DNA of 64,000 bases from Acinetobacter populi (GTDB taxonomy: Bacteria; Pseudomonadota; Gammaproteobacteria; Pseudomonadales; Moraxellaceae), in assembly GCF_002174125.1 (NCBI RefSeq), contig NZ_NEXX01000006.1, positions 186,001-250,000 of the forward strand, read 5' to 3'. Positions 47,500-56,459 of the stretch are shown here, piece by piece. How positions within the stretch are numbered: the first letter of the stretch is position 1; the number at the start of each line of letters is the position of its first letter. The notes under the pieces were generated by a model. It had not been told where the DNA came from, made no database searches, and saw only the letters and a program-made list of their open reading frames with translations. Position numbers and translations under genes: made by a program.

Positions 47500-49932
47500 A
47501 TGACAAATAACGCTGTTTCCAATAAAAAGACAGTTTATCTTAATGTGTTTCGACTTTTATTTGTATTACTCACATTAATTATTGCTGTTGCACTTATTTT
47601 TGGTGGCATAAAATTACTGAGTCTTGGTGGCTCCAGTTATTATTTAATTGCTGGTGTTGCATATCTTGCAATCGCAGCACTTTATTTGCTACGCAACAAA
47701 ATAGGTTTATGGCTATCTATCATTACGTATATTGCCACAGTCATCTGGGCATTTTACGAAGTTCAGGCATTTGATTACTGGCAATTATTACCCCGTCTGG
47801 TGATTCCGACCATTATTGTCGTACTCAGCCTGTGGCTGAATCCTATCTTTAAAACCGTGACTGTACAAGCTGGCAGACTTGCCAATTATGTCGGTATTGC
47901 AGGGTTTCTGGGCTGTGTTGCTGCACTCATTGCTGCATTTTTCCCACACGGAAAAATTTATAATCCAGTCGATATTAGCCCTGATCAAACCAAGGCAACA
48001 GTTAATCCTGCTAATCCGGAAAACTGGGATCATTTTGGACGCAATGCAACAGGTACCCGCTTTGCACCTTATGATCAAATCACCCCGGAAAATATTAACC
48101 AGCTAAAAGTAGCATGGACGTATCGTACAGGCCGTAGTCTGGAAGGTGCAGCCGGTGTCGATGAAAATACGCCATTGCAAATTGGCGATACACTTTATTC
48201 CTGTACGCCACAAAACATCATTACTGCGATTGATGGTGATACTGGTCAGGCAAAATGGAAATTTGATCCAAAATCCCGTACGGCCGAACATGTTACCTGT
48301 CGTGCAGTGGCTTATTATGATGTCAATAAAGATACAACCTTATCAGCAGCAGACAAGGCTAAATATGCCACTGGTCAGTGTCAGCAACGAATTGTTGTAT
48401 CTACTGTAGATTCCCGTCTATTTGCACTTGATGCCAAAAGCGGTGAGCTTTGTGCAGGTTTTGGTAATAATGGTTTTGTTGATCTTGATCATCAAATGGG
48501 ACCAACAGAAAAAAGTAAACGCTACCACCCAACTTCTGTTCCGGTGTTAATGGGACATAATGCAGTGATTGGTGGCTGGGTACGTGACATCATGCATGGT
48601 GAACCCTCTGGTGTAGTACGTGCTTATAATGTTTTAGATGGTTCTCTGGCCTGGGCTTGGGATGTGGGTGATCCTGAGAATACTGGCGCACCTGCGGCGG
48701 ATAAAACATTTACACTTGAAACCCCCAATATGTGGACTATTCCTACCTATGATAAGGATCTGAATCTAATCTATTTACCAACAGGTAATGGTCCGCCGGA
48801 TTATTGGGGCGGTGATCGTGGTCCTGCAAAAGAAAAATTTGGTTCGGCTGTGGTGGCTGTTGATGCCTCAACAGGTAAAACCAAATGGTCCTATCAAACT
48901 GTACATCATGATGTATGGGATTATGACTTACCTTCACAACCTGTACTGTATGATGTAACCAATGATCAGGGTGAAAAAGTTCCTGCATTAATTCAAACCA
49001 CAAAAACAGGTAACATTTTTGTGCTGGATCGTCGTACCGGTCAACCTGTCACCAAAGTAGAAGAACGTCCAGTCGCAACCTCTCCACATGCGGTTGGCGA
49101 AAAACTTTCTCCGACACAACCATTTTCGGTAGGTATGCCAATCATTGGTGCAGAAACCCTGACAGAAAAAAGTATGTGGGGTGTCAGTACCTTTGATCAA
49201 TTGTATTGTCGGATCAAGTTTAAAGATTCAATCTATCAGGGTGCATTTACCCCACCAACTGAAAAACCGTATATTGAATGGCCAAGCCTGTTAGGTGGTA
49301 TGAACTGGGGTGGTATTACCATTGATGAACGTACCAACGTTATGTATGTCAATGATATGCGTATGCCGCTTCGGATGTCTTTGGTTACTCAGGAAGAAGC
49401 GAAAAACTTTAAAGTTTCGACTGATGAAGTACCTGGATTTATGGGCACCATTCGTCCACAAATTGGTGGTATCTATGGTGGTGTACGTATCGATATTTTA
49501 CAATCCCCACTGGGTATTCCATGTAATAACCCGCCATTTGGTACCATGAGTGCGATTGATCTCAATAGCAAAAAACTGATCTGGCAAGTGCCAATGGGTA
49601 CTGCGAAAGAGCTTGGTCCATTTGGGATTAAATCGCATCTGCCAATGCCTATTGGTATGCCAACTTTGGGCGGTCCAACTTCTACAGCATCTGGCTTGAT
49701 TTTCTTTGCAGGTACACAAGATTATTATCTACGTGCGCTTGATGCAAAAACCGGAAAAGAAATCTGGAAAGCACCTCTCCCTGTTGCTGCGGTTGCTGCA
49801 CCATTGATTTATCAGTCACCTAAAACCGGTAAACAATATGTCGTTATTTCCGCAGGTGGTGCAAGTCACTCCAAAGATGTCGGTGATTATATTATTGCCT
49901 ATGCCCTACCAGACAATTTAATCAAAAAATAA
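47500..49932 (+). CDS. gcd: Membrane-bound PQQ-dependent glucose dehydrogenase
   Basis: Gcd oxidises D-glucose to gluconolactone in the periplasm and passes electrons to ubiquinone. The 810-aa protein has five transmembrane helices in the first about 150 residues and then an eight-bladed PQQ propeller. The domain opens with NWDHFGRNATGTRFAPYDQI and includes the conserved W-motif repeats (TGKTKWSYQTVHHDVWDYD, TGNIFVLDRRTG, GPTSTASGLIFFAGTQD, DAKTGKEIW). Acinetobacter is known for making acid from glucose by this enzyme. PQQ synthesis genes are not in the window. The ATG at 47500 has AAGGTG about 6 bases upstream. Confidence 0.96.
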   Translation: MTNNAVSNKKTVYLNVFRLLFVLLTLIIAVALIFGGIKLLSLGGSSYYLIAGVAYLAIAALYLLRNKIGLWLSIITYIATVIWAFYEVQAFDYWQLLPRLVIPTIIVVLSLWLNPIFKTVTVQAGRLANYVGIAGFLGCVAALIAAFFPHGKIYNPVDISPDQTKATVNPANPENWDHFGRNATGTRFAPYDQITPENINQLKVAWTYRTGRSLEGAAGVDENTPLQIGDTLYSCTPQNIITAIDGDTGQAKWKFDPKSRTAEHVTCRAVAYYDVNKDTTLSAADKAKYATGQCQQRIVVSTVDSRLFALDAKSGELCAGFGNNGFVDLDHQMGPTEKSKRYHPTSVPVLMGHNAVIGGWVRDIMHGEPSGVVRAYNVLDGSLAWAWDVGDPENTGAPAADKTFTLETPNMWTIPTYDKDLNLIYLPTGNGPPDYWGGDRGPAKEKFGSAVVAVDASTGKTKWSYQTVHHDVWDYDLPSQPVLYDVTNDQGEKVPALIQTTKTGNIFVLDRRTGQPVTKVEERPVATSPHAVGEKLSPTQPFSVGMPIIGAETLTEKSMWGVSTFDQLYCRIKFKDSIYQGAFTPPTEKPYIEWPSLLGGMNWGGITIDERTNVMYVNDMRMPLRMSLVTQEEAKNFKVSTDEVPGFMGTIRPQIGGIYGGVRIDILQSPLGIPCNNPPFGTMSAIDLNSKKLIWQVPMGTAKELGPFGIKSHLPMPIGMPTLGGPTSTASGLIFFAGTQDYYLRALDAKTGKEIWKAPLPVAAVAAPLIYQSPKTGKQYVVISAGGASHSKDVGDYIIAYALPDNLIKK

Positions 49933-49953
49933 GGATTGATTAAATTAAAGACT

Positions 49954-49988
49954 TCCCTAAATCTATGTATATAGGTTTAGGGATTTTT
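49954..49988 (+). terminator. Rho-independent terminator of gcd
   Basis: TCCCTAAATCTAT and ATAGGTTTAGGGA form a 13-bp stem with one T-G pair, followed by TTTTTT, 21 bases after the gcd stop. Confidence 0.9.
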
Positions 49989-50004
49989 TATGCCCAAACA
50001 TAAA

Positions 50005-50034
50005 AAAATGGCATATCCAAAGACATGCCATTTT
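50005..50034 (-). terminator. Rho-independent terminator of hemL
   Basis: AAAATGGCAT and ATGCCATTTT flank a 10-base loop; read on the minus strand the stem ends in a T-run, 16 bases after the hemL stop. Confidence 0.85.
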
Positions 50035-50050
50035 CTCCAAACCCTAAAAT

Positions 50051-51346
50051 TTAGGCTTTCATTTCAGCAAAAGTCTCTTTTGCAGCCTGAATGGTTTTTT
50101 CAATATCCTCATCAGAATGCGCAGAAGAAATAAATGCTGCTTCAAATGCCGAAGGCGCAAAATAAACACCACGGCGCAACATGCCATGAAAGAATTGCTT
50201 AAAGGCATCTACATCGCATTTCAGCATCGAATCAAAACTGGAAATATCGTCCTGATCGGTAAAATACAGACCAAACATGCCACCAACCTGTTGAGTTTTA
50301 AAGGCAATGCCAGCATCGTTTGCTGCCTGCTCTAATCCAGCCAGTAATTTTGCCAATTGCGCTTCCAGTTTTTCATAAAAACCATCCTGACGGATATGCT
50401 TAAACATTTCCAGACCAGCACGCATTGCCAGTGGATTACCTGATAATGTACCTGCCTGATAAACGCCGCCAAGCGGTGCAATGCACTGCATGATTTCACG
50501 CTTACCGCCAAAAGCACCCACAGGCAAACCAGCACCAATGATTTTACCCAGCGTCACGAGATCAGGTTTCACATCATAGAGTGTATGTGCACCGCCTAGG
50601 GCCACACGAAAACCAGTCATCACTTCATCAATAATAAATACAGATTTGTATTCATCACATAACGCACGAATGGTCTGTAAAAAGCCATCTTTGGGCTTGA
50701 CCAGATTCATATTGCCCGCTACAGGCTCAACAATCACCCCTGCGATTTGACTACCAAATTTGGCAAAACATTCTTTCAATGCATCAATGTCGTTATAGGG
50801 TAAGACAATGGTATGTTTGGCAAAATCTTCCGGTACACCTTTTGATGTTGGTTCACCAAAAGTGAGTAACCCCGATCCGGCTTTGACCAGCAAAGAATCG
50901 GAATGACCGTGATAACAACCTTCAAATTTAATAATTTGGTCACGTCCAGTATAGCCACGGGCCAGACGAATTGCCGTCATGGTGGCTTCCGTACCCGAAT
51001 TGGTCATGCGGATCAAATCCACTGCGGGCAGAATGTCACAGATCACATCGGCAAGGGAGGTTTCTGCAACTGTTGGTGCACCATAGCTTAGGCCATCTTC
51101 GGCTGCCGCTTGTACTGCTTTAACGATATCAGGATGAGAATGGCCCAGAATCATTGGTCCCCAAGAACCGACATAATCAATATATTGATTGTCATCTTCA
51201 TCCCACAAATATGCACCCTTGGCACGTTTGATAAAGACTGGTGTCCCGCCCACCCCTTTAAATGCACGTACAGGAGAATTTACCCCACCCGGGATATGTT
51301 TACTGGCTTCTTCAAAGAGTTGTGCCTGTTTTGCAGAAATGAACAT
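50051..51346 (-). CDS. hemL: Glutamate-1-semialdehyde 2,1-aminomutase
   Basis: HemL converts glutamate 1-semialdehyde to 5-aminolevulinate, the second step of the C5 heme pathway. The 431-aa PLP enzyme shows [53 protein letters not shown] and the PLP lysine K268 in [15 protein letters not shown] chose the ATG at 51346 with GAGAAAG upstream; five codons before it extend the frame. It lies 15 bases after thiE on the same strand. Confidence 0.97.
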   Translation of the reverse strand: MFISAKQAQLFEEASKHIPGGVNSPVRAFKGVGGTPVFIKRAKGAYLWDEDDNQYIDYVGSWGPMILGHSHPDIVKAVQAAAEDGLSYGAPTVAETSLADVICDILPAVDLIRMTNSGTEATMTAIRLARGYTGRDQIIKFEGCYHGHSDSLLVKAGSGLLTFGEPTSKGVPEDFAKHTIVLPYNDIDALKECFAKFGSQIAGVIVEPVAGNMNLVKPKDGFLQTIRALCDEYKSVFIIDEVMTGFRVALGGAHTLYDVKPDLVTLGKIIGAGLPVGAFGGKREIMQCIAPLGGVYQAGTLSGNPLAMRAGLEMFKHIRQDGFYEKLEAQLAKLLAGLEQAANDAGIAFKTQQVGGMFGLYFTDQDDISSFDSMLKCDVDAFKQFFHGMLRRGVYFAPSAFEAAFISSAHSDEDIEKTIQAAKETFAEMKA

Positions 51347-51361
51347 AAAACTTTCTCGCAA

Positions 51362-51973
51362 TTATTGAAATAACTTTGCCCAAGCATCGACACGCCCGGG
51401 AATTTGCTCTGGAGCTAAACCCAGTATATCACTGACCACCGCACAAAGGCTTGCTCCAGCATCGATCACCACCTGTGAATTCTCTACCGTTAGCCCACCA
51501 ATCGCACAGATTGGGACATTCAATTGCTGTTTTGCCTGCTGAATCACAGCAATCCCGACATTGCCAGCTTCCGGTTTGGTACTGGTGGCATAGACTGCAC
51601 CAAAGGCCACATAGCTCGCGCCATCAGCAATCGCCTGCTCTGCCAATTGCAGCGAATTTAAACAGGTTCGCCCAATGATGGCATCTTTACCCAAAACTTG
51701 TCTGGCATGCTGTATTGAACCATCATCCTGCCCCAGATGTACATGCACACCAAACTGTCTCGCTTGATCAAGATCATCATTGATAATCAAAGGCACCGCG
51801 TATTGATTACACAACTTAAAAATCTGTTCGATTTCCTGAGTTTGATCAGCCTTTGCTACTTTTTTACGCCGATATTGTAATAATGCAACCTTTCGGGTTG
51901 CCAACGCAGCCTGTAGCTTTTGCAATAACAATGCGAATGGATCATCGTTGGTGATCAGATAAAGTCCTTGCAT
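51362..51973 (-). CDS. thiE: Thiamine-phosphate synthase
   Basis: ThiE joins the HMP pyrophosphate and thiazole phosphate halves of thiamine. The 203-aa TIM-barrel protein has YLITNDDP at the start, LQYRRK in place of the usual LR(E/D)K phosphate-binding strand, INDDLDQARQFGVHVHLGQDD for magnesium and pyrophosphate binding, GRTCLNSLQLAEQAIADGAS, FGAVYATSTKP and AIGGLT. The overall fold is intact. The hemL neighbour downstream is a common pairing in Acinetobacter and Pseudomonas. Confidence 0.93.
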   Translation of the reverse strand: MQGLYLITNDDPFALLLQKLQAALATRKVALLQYRRKKVAKADQTQEIEQIFKLCNQYAVPLIINDDLDQARQFGVHVHLGQDDGSIQHARQVLGKDAIIGRTCLNSLQLAEQAIADGASYVAFGAVYATSTKPEAGNVGIAVIQQAKQQLNVPICAIGGLTVENSQVVIDAGASLCAVVSDILGLAPEQIPGRVDAWAKLFQ

Positions 51974-51997
51974 ATTCTTGATTCCTAAAAGATTTCA

Positions 51998-52090
51998 TTA
52001 TACGTAAATAAATGCTATAGGCTGTATGACCAGTATTTCAGCCCGTTGATAGTTCTGAAGATTTCTGCTAACAATGATTTCGCATGGATA
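51998..52090 (-). pseudogene. Remnant of a PIN-domain toxin (C-terminal end)
   Basis: On the minus strand a frame without a start reads YPCEIIVSRNLQNYQRAEIL then VIQPIAFIYV and a TAA at 51998. This resembles the last strand-helix unit of PIN-domain VapC-type ribonucleases, where a D-x-I-V-T-R-N-x-x-D-F motif is followed by V-L-T-P-E-E-F-L. The rest of the toxin and any antitoxin are missing. The match is my recognition of a motif of about 20 residues, so confidence is limited. Confidence 0.4.
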
Positions 52091-52092
52091 AT

Positions 52093-52122
52093 ATAAGGCA
52101 ATAGCATATTATATTGCCTTAT
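52093..52122 (-). terminator. Hairpin after the ABC permease gene
   Basis: ATAAGGCAATA (52093-52103) and TATTGCCTTAT (52112-52122) form a perfect 11-bp stem with an 8-base loop, just beyond the permease stop on the minus strand. There is no clear T-run. Confidence 0.6.
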
Positions 52123-52129
52123 CATCAAC

Positions 52130-54559
52130 CTAGCCAATATTCCTCAAACTCAACAACGGTGCAATTTGCCAAAGTTTTTGCAAGCGATAGCGACCAATCA
52201 CACCACATATCATTGCCATCAATAAAGGCAGAATCAACCAATATTGCCAGTGTAATGTCCATGCGATTTCCATTTTCCATGCCACGATATAGGATACTGT
52301 TTCGGCGAAGGCAATCGCCAGCACCCCAGCACCAGCTCCAATACAGGCAAGCTCAATGCTCAGGTAACGTTTTAACTGTGCTTGTGACATACCAATTGCA
52401 CGTAACAAGGCAACTTCATGTTTACGCTCGTCCATCAATAAATTCAGGCAGGCCAATAGCACCAGTACACCGGCAGCAAATACCAAAAATGCCAGAATAC
52501 TAATGATCTGTGCAATCACGCTCACCAGTTGTTTGATTTGTTCAATAATGCCATCAATATCAATAAATACTGTGGTTGGAAATTGATTAATCAATTCAGC
52601 CATCTGCTGATTGTGTTGGGGTGGTACATAGAAACTGCCAAGATAACTGCCCGCATTTTCATCTAACGTATCAGGAGAAAAAATAAAGAAAAAGTTTGGA
52701 CTGAAACTTTCCCATTCAACAATTCTAAAACTGACCACTTTGGCTTCAATGTCACCATCGGGAAGCTCGAAGCCAAGTTGATCGCCCAACTGTATTCCCA
52801 GACTCTCCGCAGTATCTTTTTCAACCGAGACCTGGTACGTTGCTGTAAAATCTTTTGTTCCTGCCACAATACGATTGTCTTTAGGAAACGTTGCGCTTTG
52901 AGTTAAATTTAATTCCCGTTTCAGACTATTGTTTTTCCTCACCACATCTTCACTAAATGCTTCGCCATTCTTGGCAATCAAACGACCACGAATATTTGGA
53001 TATAGCGTTGTCGATTGCCATTGTCGTTCTGCCAATGCTTGTTCAAAAGGTGCCTTATCAAACGGCGGCAAGCCATAAACAAATTGATTTGGTGTACCTA
53101 CAGGCAATTGTTGCTGCCAACGCTCGAACATATCACTGCGCAATAAAAATAACACAGTAATCAGGCTTAAACCCAGTGCCAAGGCTGTCATTTGCAGGCT
53201 GACTTTGGCAGGTTCACGTACCCATTGTTCAAAGCGAAAATGCATTTTTCTTAAAGCAGTTAATATGAGCCAAACCACAGCAAATAGTACAAAACACAAT
53301 ACAAAAATTGCAGCAATAACAGATAAGGTTAAACCAATATTTTCAGTGAGATACAGGGTAAATAGCGATAAACTAATCACTGCCGAAGCAATCACGATCC
53401 ATACTGCAACCTGATCAAACTGGCTTTGACGCAAAACACGAATCGGTGGGACTTTGGCAAGGTGTAAAATACTCGGTAAAACAAAGCCGGCAAGTACAAT
53501 CAAGCAGGTAAAGACTGCATTAGGTAATGGTCCCAAAACAATCGCCCATAGCGAAAACTGCAAACTGATATGGGGAATGGTTGTGAGCATAAGTTTCAGC
53601 AAAGCAAAACCAAAAATTACGCCAAAAATACTGCCGAGTAATGTTGCCAACAATGCTACCACAGCCAGCAACGCCACAAATGCGCCCAGCAATTGCTTAC
53701 GCGAAGCACCCAAACACCGCAGCATTGCAATATGATCCTGATTTTGTGCCACATAGCGTTGACTGGTTAAGGCTATGGCAATCCCGCATAATAATAACGT
53801 CAATAAATTGGCCAGTTGCATATAGGTTTCAAGATTGCGGATGGGACGCATCAGTCGTGAATTGCTATCGCTTGCCGAACGCAGTTTTAAAGGTTCTTGT
53901 ATAAACTGTGCATATTGTTGTTCAAATTGTCTAAGCTGATTTGGTTCTCCCGACATTAACAAGCGATAATCAATCCGGCTACCCACCTGAATCGCATTGG
54001 TTTTTGCCACATCCTGAAGATGAATAATGACCGTAGGTGAAAAGCCCGACAAACCTGTTTCCTGATTGGCATCATGTTCAATCTCACCAGTGACCTTAAA
54101 TTCTGCATCGGCAATATAAATGCGATCACCAATTTTTACTTTTAATAAGTCAAATACCCTTGGGGTCAGCCAGATCTGTCCCGGCTGAATCTGTTTTACA
54201 TCAGGAGAAATCTGCAAATCGCCACGCAATGGAAAGGCATCATCAATGGCTTTGACATTGACCATGACAAATTGTTCGCCGGTATGTGCCATCGAACTAA
54301 AAACATAGTTTTGTGAGGTCTGCAAGTGTGTTTCTCTGGCGCGATCCAGCCAAATAGGCTCAATCGGCTGACTTGAACTGAGTACTAAATCGGCTGCAAG
54401 TAACTCCCCTGCTTGCTGCTCAATGGCATATTGAATCTGTTGATTACTAAACTTAAGTGCTGTTGTAGCACTAATCGCCAATGATAAGGCAACAATCAAT
54501 AAAGCAATCCCGCCACTATGTAAACTTTGTCGAAACAGACTGGAAAAAAGCCGAAACAT
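52130..54559 (-). CDS. ABC transporter permease (FtsX-like, YbbP family)
   Basis: The 809-aa protein has a first transmembrane helix at about residues 18-36, a periplasmic domain, three helices at about 255-370, two more near 380-430, a second periplasmic domain and three C-terminal helices. The FtsX signatures NQDHIAMLRCLGASRKQLLG and ERKHEVALLRAIGMSQAQLK occur in the two halves. This duplicated layout is that of YbbP-type permeases, which pair with YbbA and lie next to tesA. The substrate is not established; lipid or lipoprotein extraction has been proposed for relatives. Two bases separate it from the ATPase gene. Confidence 0.88.
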   Translation of the reverse strand: MFRLFSSLFRQSLHSGGIALLIVALSLAISATTALKFSNQQIQYAIEQQAGELLAADLVLSSSQPIEPIWLDRARETHLQTSQNYVFSSMAHTGEQFVMVNVKAIDDAFPLRGDLQISPDVKQIQPGQIWLTPRVFDLLKVKIGDRIYIADAEFKVTGEIEHDANQETGLSGFSPTVIIHLQDVAKTNAIQVGSRIDYRLLMSGEPNQLRQFEQQYAQFIQEPLKLRSASDSNSRLMRPIRNLETYMQLANLLTLLLCGIAIALTSQRYVAQNQDHIAMLRCLGASRKQLLGAFVALLAVVALLATLLGSIFGVIFGFALLKLMLTTIPHISLQFSLWAIVLGPLPNAVFTCLIVLAGFVLPSILHLAKVPPIRVLRQSQFDQVAVWIVIASAVISLSLFTLYLTENIGLTLSVIAAIFVLCFVLFAVVWLILTALRKMHFRFEQWVREPAKVSLQMTALALGLSLITVLFLLRSDMFERWQQQLPVGTPNQFVYGLPPFDKAPFEQALAERQWQSTTLYPNIRGRLIAKNGEAFSEDVVRKNNSLKRELNLTQSATFPKDNRIVAGTKDFTATYQVSVEKDTAESLGIQLGDQLGFELPDGDIEAKVVSFRIVEWESFSPNFFFIFSPDTLDENAGSYLGSFYVPPQHNQQMAELINQFPTTVFIDIDGIIEQIKQLVSVIAQIISILAFLVFAAGVLVLLACLNLLMDERKHEVALLRAIGMSQAQLKRYLSIELACIGAGAGVLAIAFAETVSYIVAWKMEIAWTLHWQYWLILPLLMAMICGVIGRYRLQKLWQIAPLLSLRNIG

Positions 54560-54561
54560 GA

Positions 54562-55335
54562 TTACAAAGCTCCATGCTGTATGGATTGGTTTAGCTCAAA
54601 TTCTGATGGATTGGAGGTTTTTGTCTTGATCTCACCCATGCTTCGTTCATGGATATTGCCATCGACCAGTTGAATCTGTCTTTGGCACTGTGCCGCGAGT
54701 TTGGCATCGTGCGTGACCAATACCAACGTTGTACCCAGTTCTTTATTCATCTGAAATAACAAATGCTCAATCTCTTTTGCCGTTTCACCATCAAGATTAC
54801 CGGTTGGCTCATCGGCAAAAACCACTTTTGGTTGTGTTACTAGTGCACGGGCAATGGCTACACGCTGTTGCTCACCACCGGATAAAACTTTGGGAGTTTG
54901 CTGCATTTGACGGGATAGTCCGACTTGTTCCAGCATTTCAGTTGCACGTTTTTTTGCATCGGCATACTGATATTGAGCTTGCAAGCGCATCGGCAACATG
55001 ACGTTATCCAGTGCGGTTAAATGTGGTAGTAGCTGAAAAGACTGAAAGACAAAACCAATATTTTCCAGACGAACTTTGGCACGTTGTTCTTCATTCATTT
55101 GATAGATCGGATAATCACACAGATAAACCTCTCCACTAGAAGGCCGATCCAATGCAGCCAGTAATCCCAGCAAGGTGGATTTACCAGAACCCGAACGTCC
55201 TGTGATGGCCACTTGTTCCCGAGCGAATATTTCCAGATTAATCTCTTTTAATACATGTATTTTTTGGTCATGAATTTGTATCACTTGTGAGAGATTTTTG
55301 GTTTTTATCACTGTTTTTTCAGAACTTTGTGGCAT
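54562..55335 (-). CDS. ABC transporter ATP-binding protein (YbbA-like)
   Basis: The 257-aa ATPase belongs to the LolD/MacB-type group. It has Walker [16 protein letters not shown], the Q-loop in [21 protein letters not shown], the signature [19 protein letters not shown], Walker [13 protein letters not shown] and the switch histidine in LVTHD. It is the obvious partner of the permease directly downstream. It is divergent from tesA with 40 bases between the two starts, the same arrangement as ybbA-tesA in E. coli. Confidence 0.9.
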   Translation of the reverse strand: MPQSSEKTVIKTKNLSQVIQIHDQKIHVLKEINLEIFAREQVAITGRSGSGKSTLLGLLAALDRPSSGEVYLCDYPIYQMNEEQRAKVRLENIGFVFQSFQLLPHLTALDNVMLPMRLQAQYQYADAKKRATEMLEQVGLSRQMQQTPKVLSGGEQQRVAIARALVTQPKVVFADEPTGNLDGETAKEIEHLLFQMNKELGTTLVLVTHDAKLAAQCQRQIQLVDGNIHERSMGEIKTKTSNPSEFELNQSIQHGAL

Positions 55336-55375
55336 GATGGTAGAAGCCTTAACTATTTATTTGTGGAGTCATGGG

Positions 55376-55999
55376 ATGTTACCCAAACTGCGTTTAATTC
55401 TGATCACATTCACACTTGGCAGCTTGGCAAGTATGTCCTTGCAGGCCAAAACCATTTTAATCGTGGGTGATAGTATTAGTGCAGCTTATGGCATGTCGCC
55501 TGAACAGGGTTGGGTGAAACTGCTACAACAACGTATAGAACAAAAGTACCCTAAACAGCATCGTGTGGTCAATGCCAGTGTCAGTGGGGAAACCACCAGT
55601 GGCGCACTGGCAAGGTTACCCAAACTCCTTAGCACCTATAAACCTGAGATTGTTGTCATTGAACTTGGCGGTAATGATGGCTTGCGCGGACAACCGCCAC
55701 AGTTGATTCAAAAGAATTTATCTCAACTGGTTCAGCTCAGTAAAAATAGTAAGGCGCAAGTATTGTTATTTGGCATGAAAATTCCACCGAATTATGGCAC
55801 CAGCTATAGTAAAGCCTTTGAAAATAATTATCAGGTGGTGGCAAAACAGCATAATATCCAACTGCTGCCTTTTTTTCTTGAGGGTGTGGCTGGTAATAAT
55901 GCCTTAATGCAGTCAGATCTGATTCATCCCAATGTTAAAGCACAAAGCAAACTACTTGATTCTGCATGGAAATATATTGAACCCAGCCTGAAAAAATAA
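55376..55999 (+). CDS. tesA: GDSL-type esterase/thioesterase I (TesA-like)
   Basis: TesA is a periplasmic multifunctional thioesterase, arylesterase and lysophospholipase L1. The 207-aa protein has a signal peptide (MLPKLRLILITFTLGSLASM to LQA), the nucleophile S33 in GDSISAAYGM, the GGNDGLRG block with oxyanion residues, and the catalytic D181 and H184 in SDLIHPN. GGAG lies 7 bases before the chosen ATG; a longer frame begins at 55298, overlapping the divergent gene. Its position next to ybbAP supports the assignment. Confidence 0.92.
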   Translation: MLPKLRLILITFTLGSLASMSLQAKTILIVGDSISAAYGMSPEQGWVKLLQQRIEQKYPKQHRVVNASVSGETTSGALARLPKLLSTYKPEIVVIELGGNDGLRGQPPQLIQKNLSQLVQLSKNSKAQVLLFGMKIPPNYGTSYSKAFENNYQVVAKQHNIQLLPFFLEGVAGNNALMQSDLIHPNVKAQSKLLDSAWKYIEPSLKK

Positions 56000-56012
56000 A
56001 CGTCGTAAAGAT

Positions 56013-56058
56013 GATGCTTTCAATTGAATGTTTTGTACAGGATCAAAAAGAAAGCATC
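56013..56058. repeat. GATGCTTTC / GAAAGCATC inverted repeat after tesA
   Basis: Perfect 9-bp arms (56013-56021 and 56050-56058) enclose a 28-base loop. It sits between tesA and the convergent 50-aa gene and may serve as a transcript end for either, though it lacks a T-run. Confidence 0.4.
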
Positions 56059-56087
56059 AATCTACCATTAAAAATTATAAAAAATCA

Positions 56088-56240
56088 TCAACTTAAATCG
56101 TAAAATACTGCAAAATATACACCTATACAAAATAACAGCACATAAATCGAACCATAGATGATCATATTCTTAAAAGCCTTGTCTGACATGCCACTATCTG
56201 CGTATTTTTTTACTGGTTGAGGACGTTTTTCATCATTCAT
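56088..56240 (-). CDS. Small membrane protein (50 aa)
   Basis: The 50-aa frame begins with ATG at 56240, with AGGGTG 7 bases upstream, and ends in TGA at 56088. The N-terminal half is polar and basic (MNDEKRPQPVKKYADSGMSD), the second half is one transmembrane helix (MIIYGSIYVLLFCIGVYFAV) ending FYDLS. The good ribosome binding site, clean layout and position in a gap of about 460 bases between tesA and the MocR gene make a real gene likely. I do not recognise a named family. Confidence 0.65.
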   Translation of the reverse strand: MNDEKRPQPVKKYADSGMSDKAFKNMIIYGSIYVLLFCIGVYFAVFYDLS

Positions 56241-56459
56241 ATTCAATCACCCTAGACGTATGCCTTATTTCACCTCCATTATTAAAGGCTAGACAATTAA
56301 ATAACAGATACACATTCTAGATAAAAAAACATAACAGATTTTATTTCCCTTAAAACTGTTATACTTTTTATGCAGTATTTTGTATCTGGTATTGCCCAAG
56401 CAAATCCATAAACATGATCATCTGCCCTCTCTTTTAATATTGTTATCCTTAAGCCCTTT

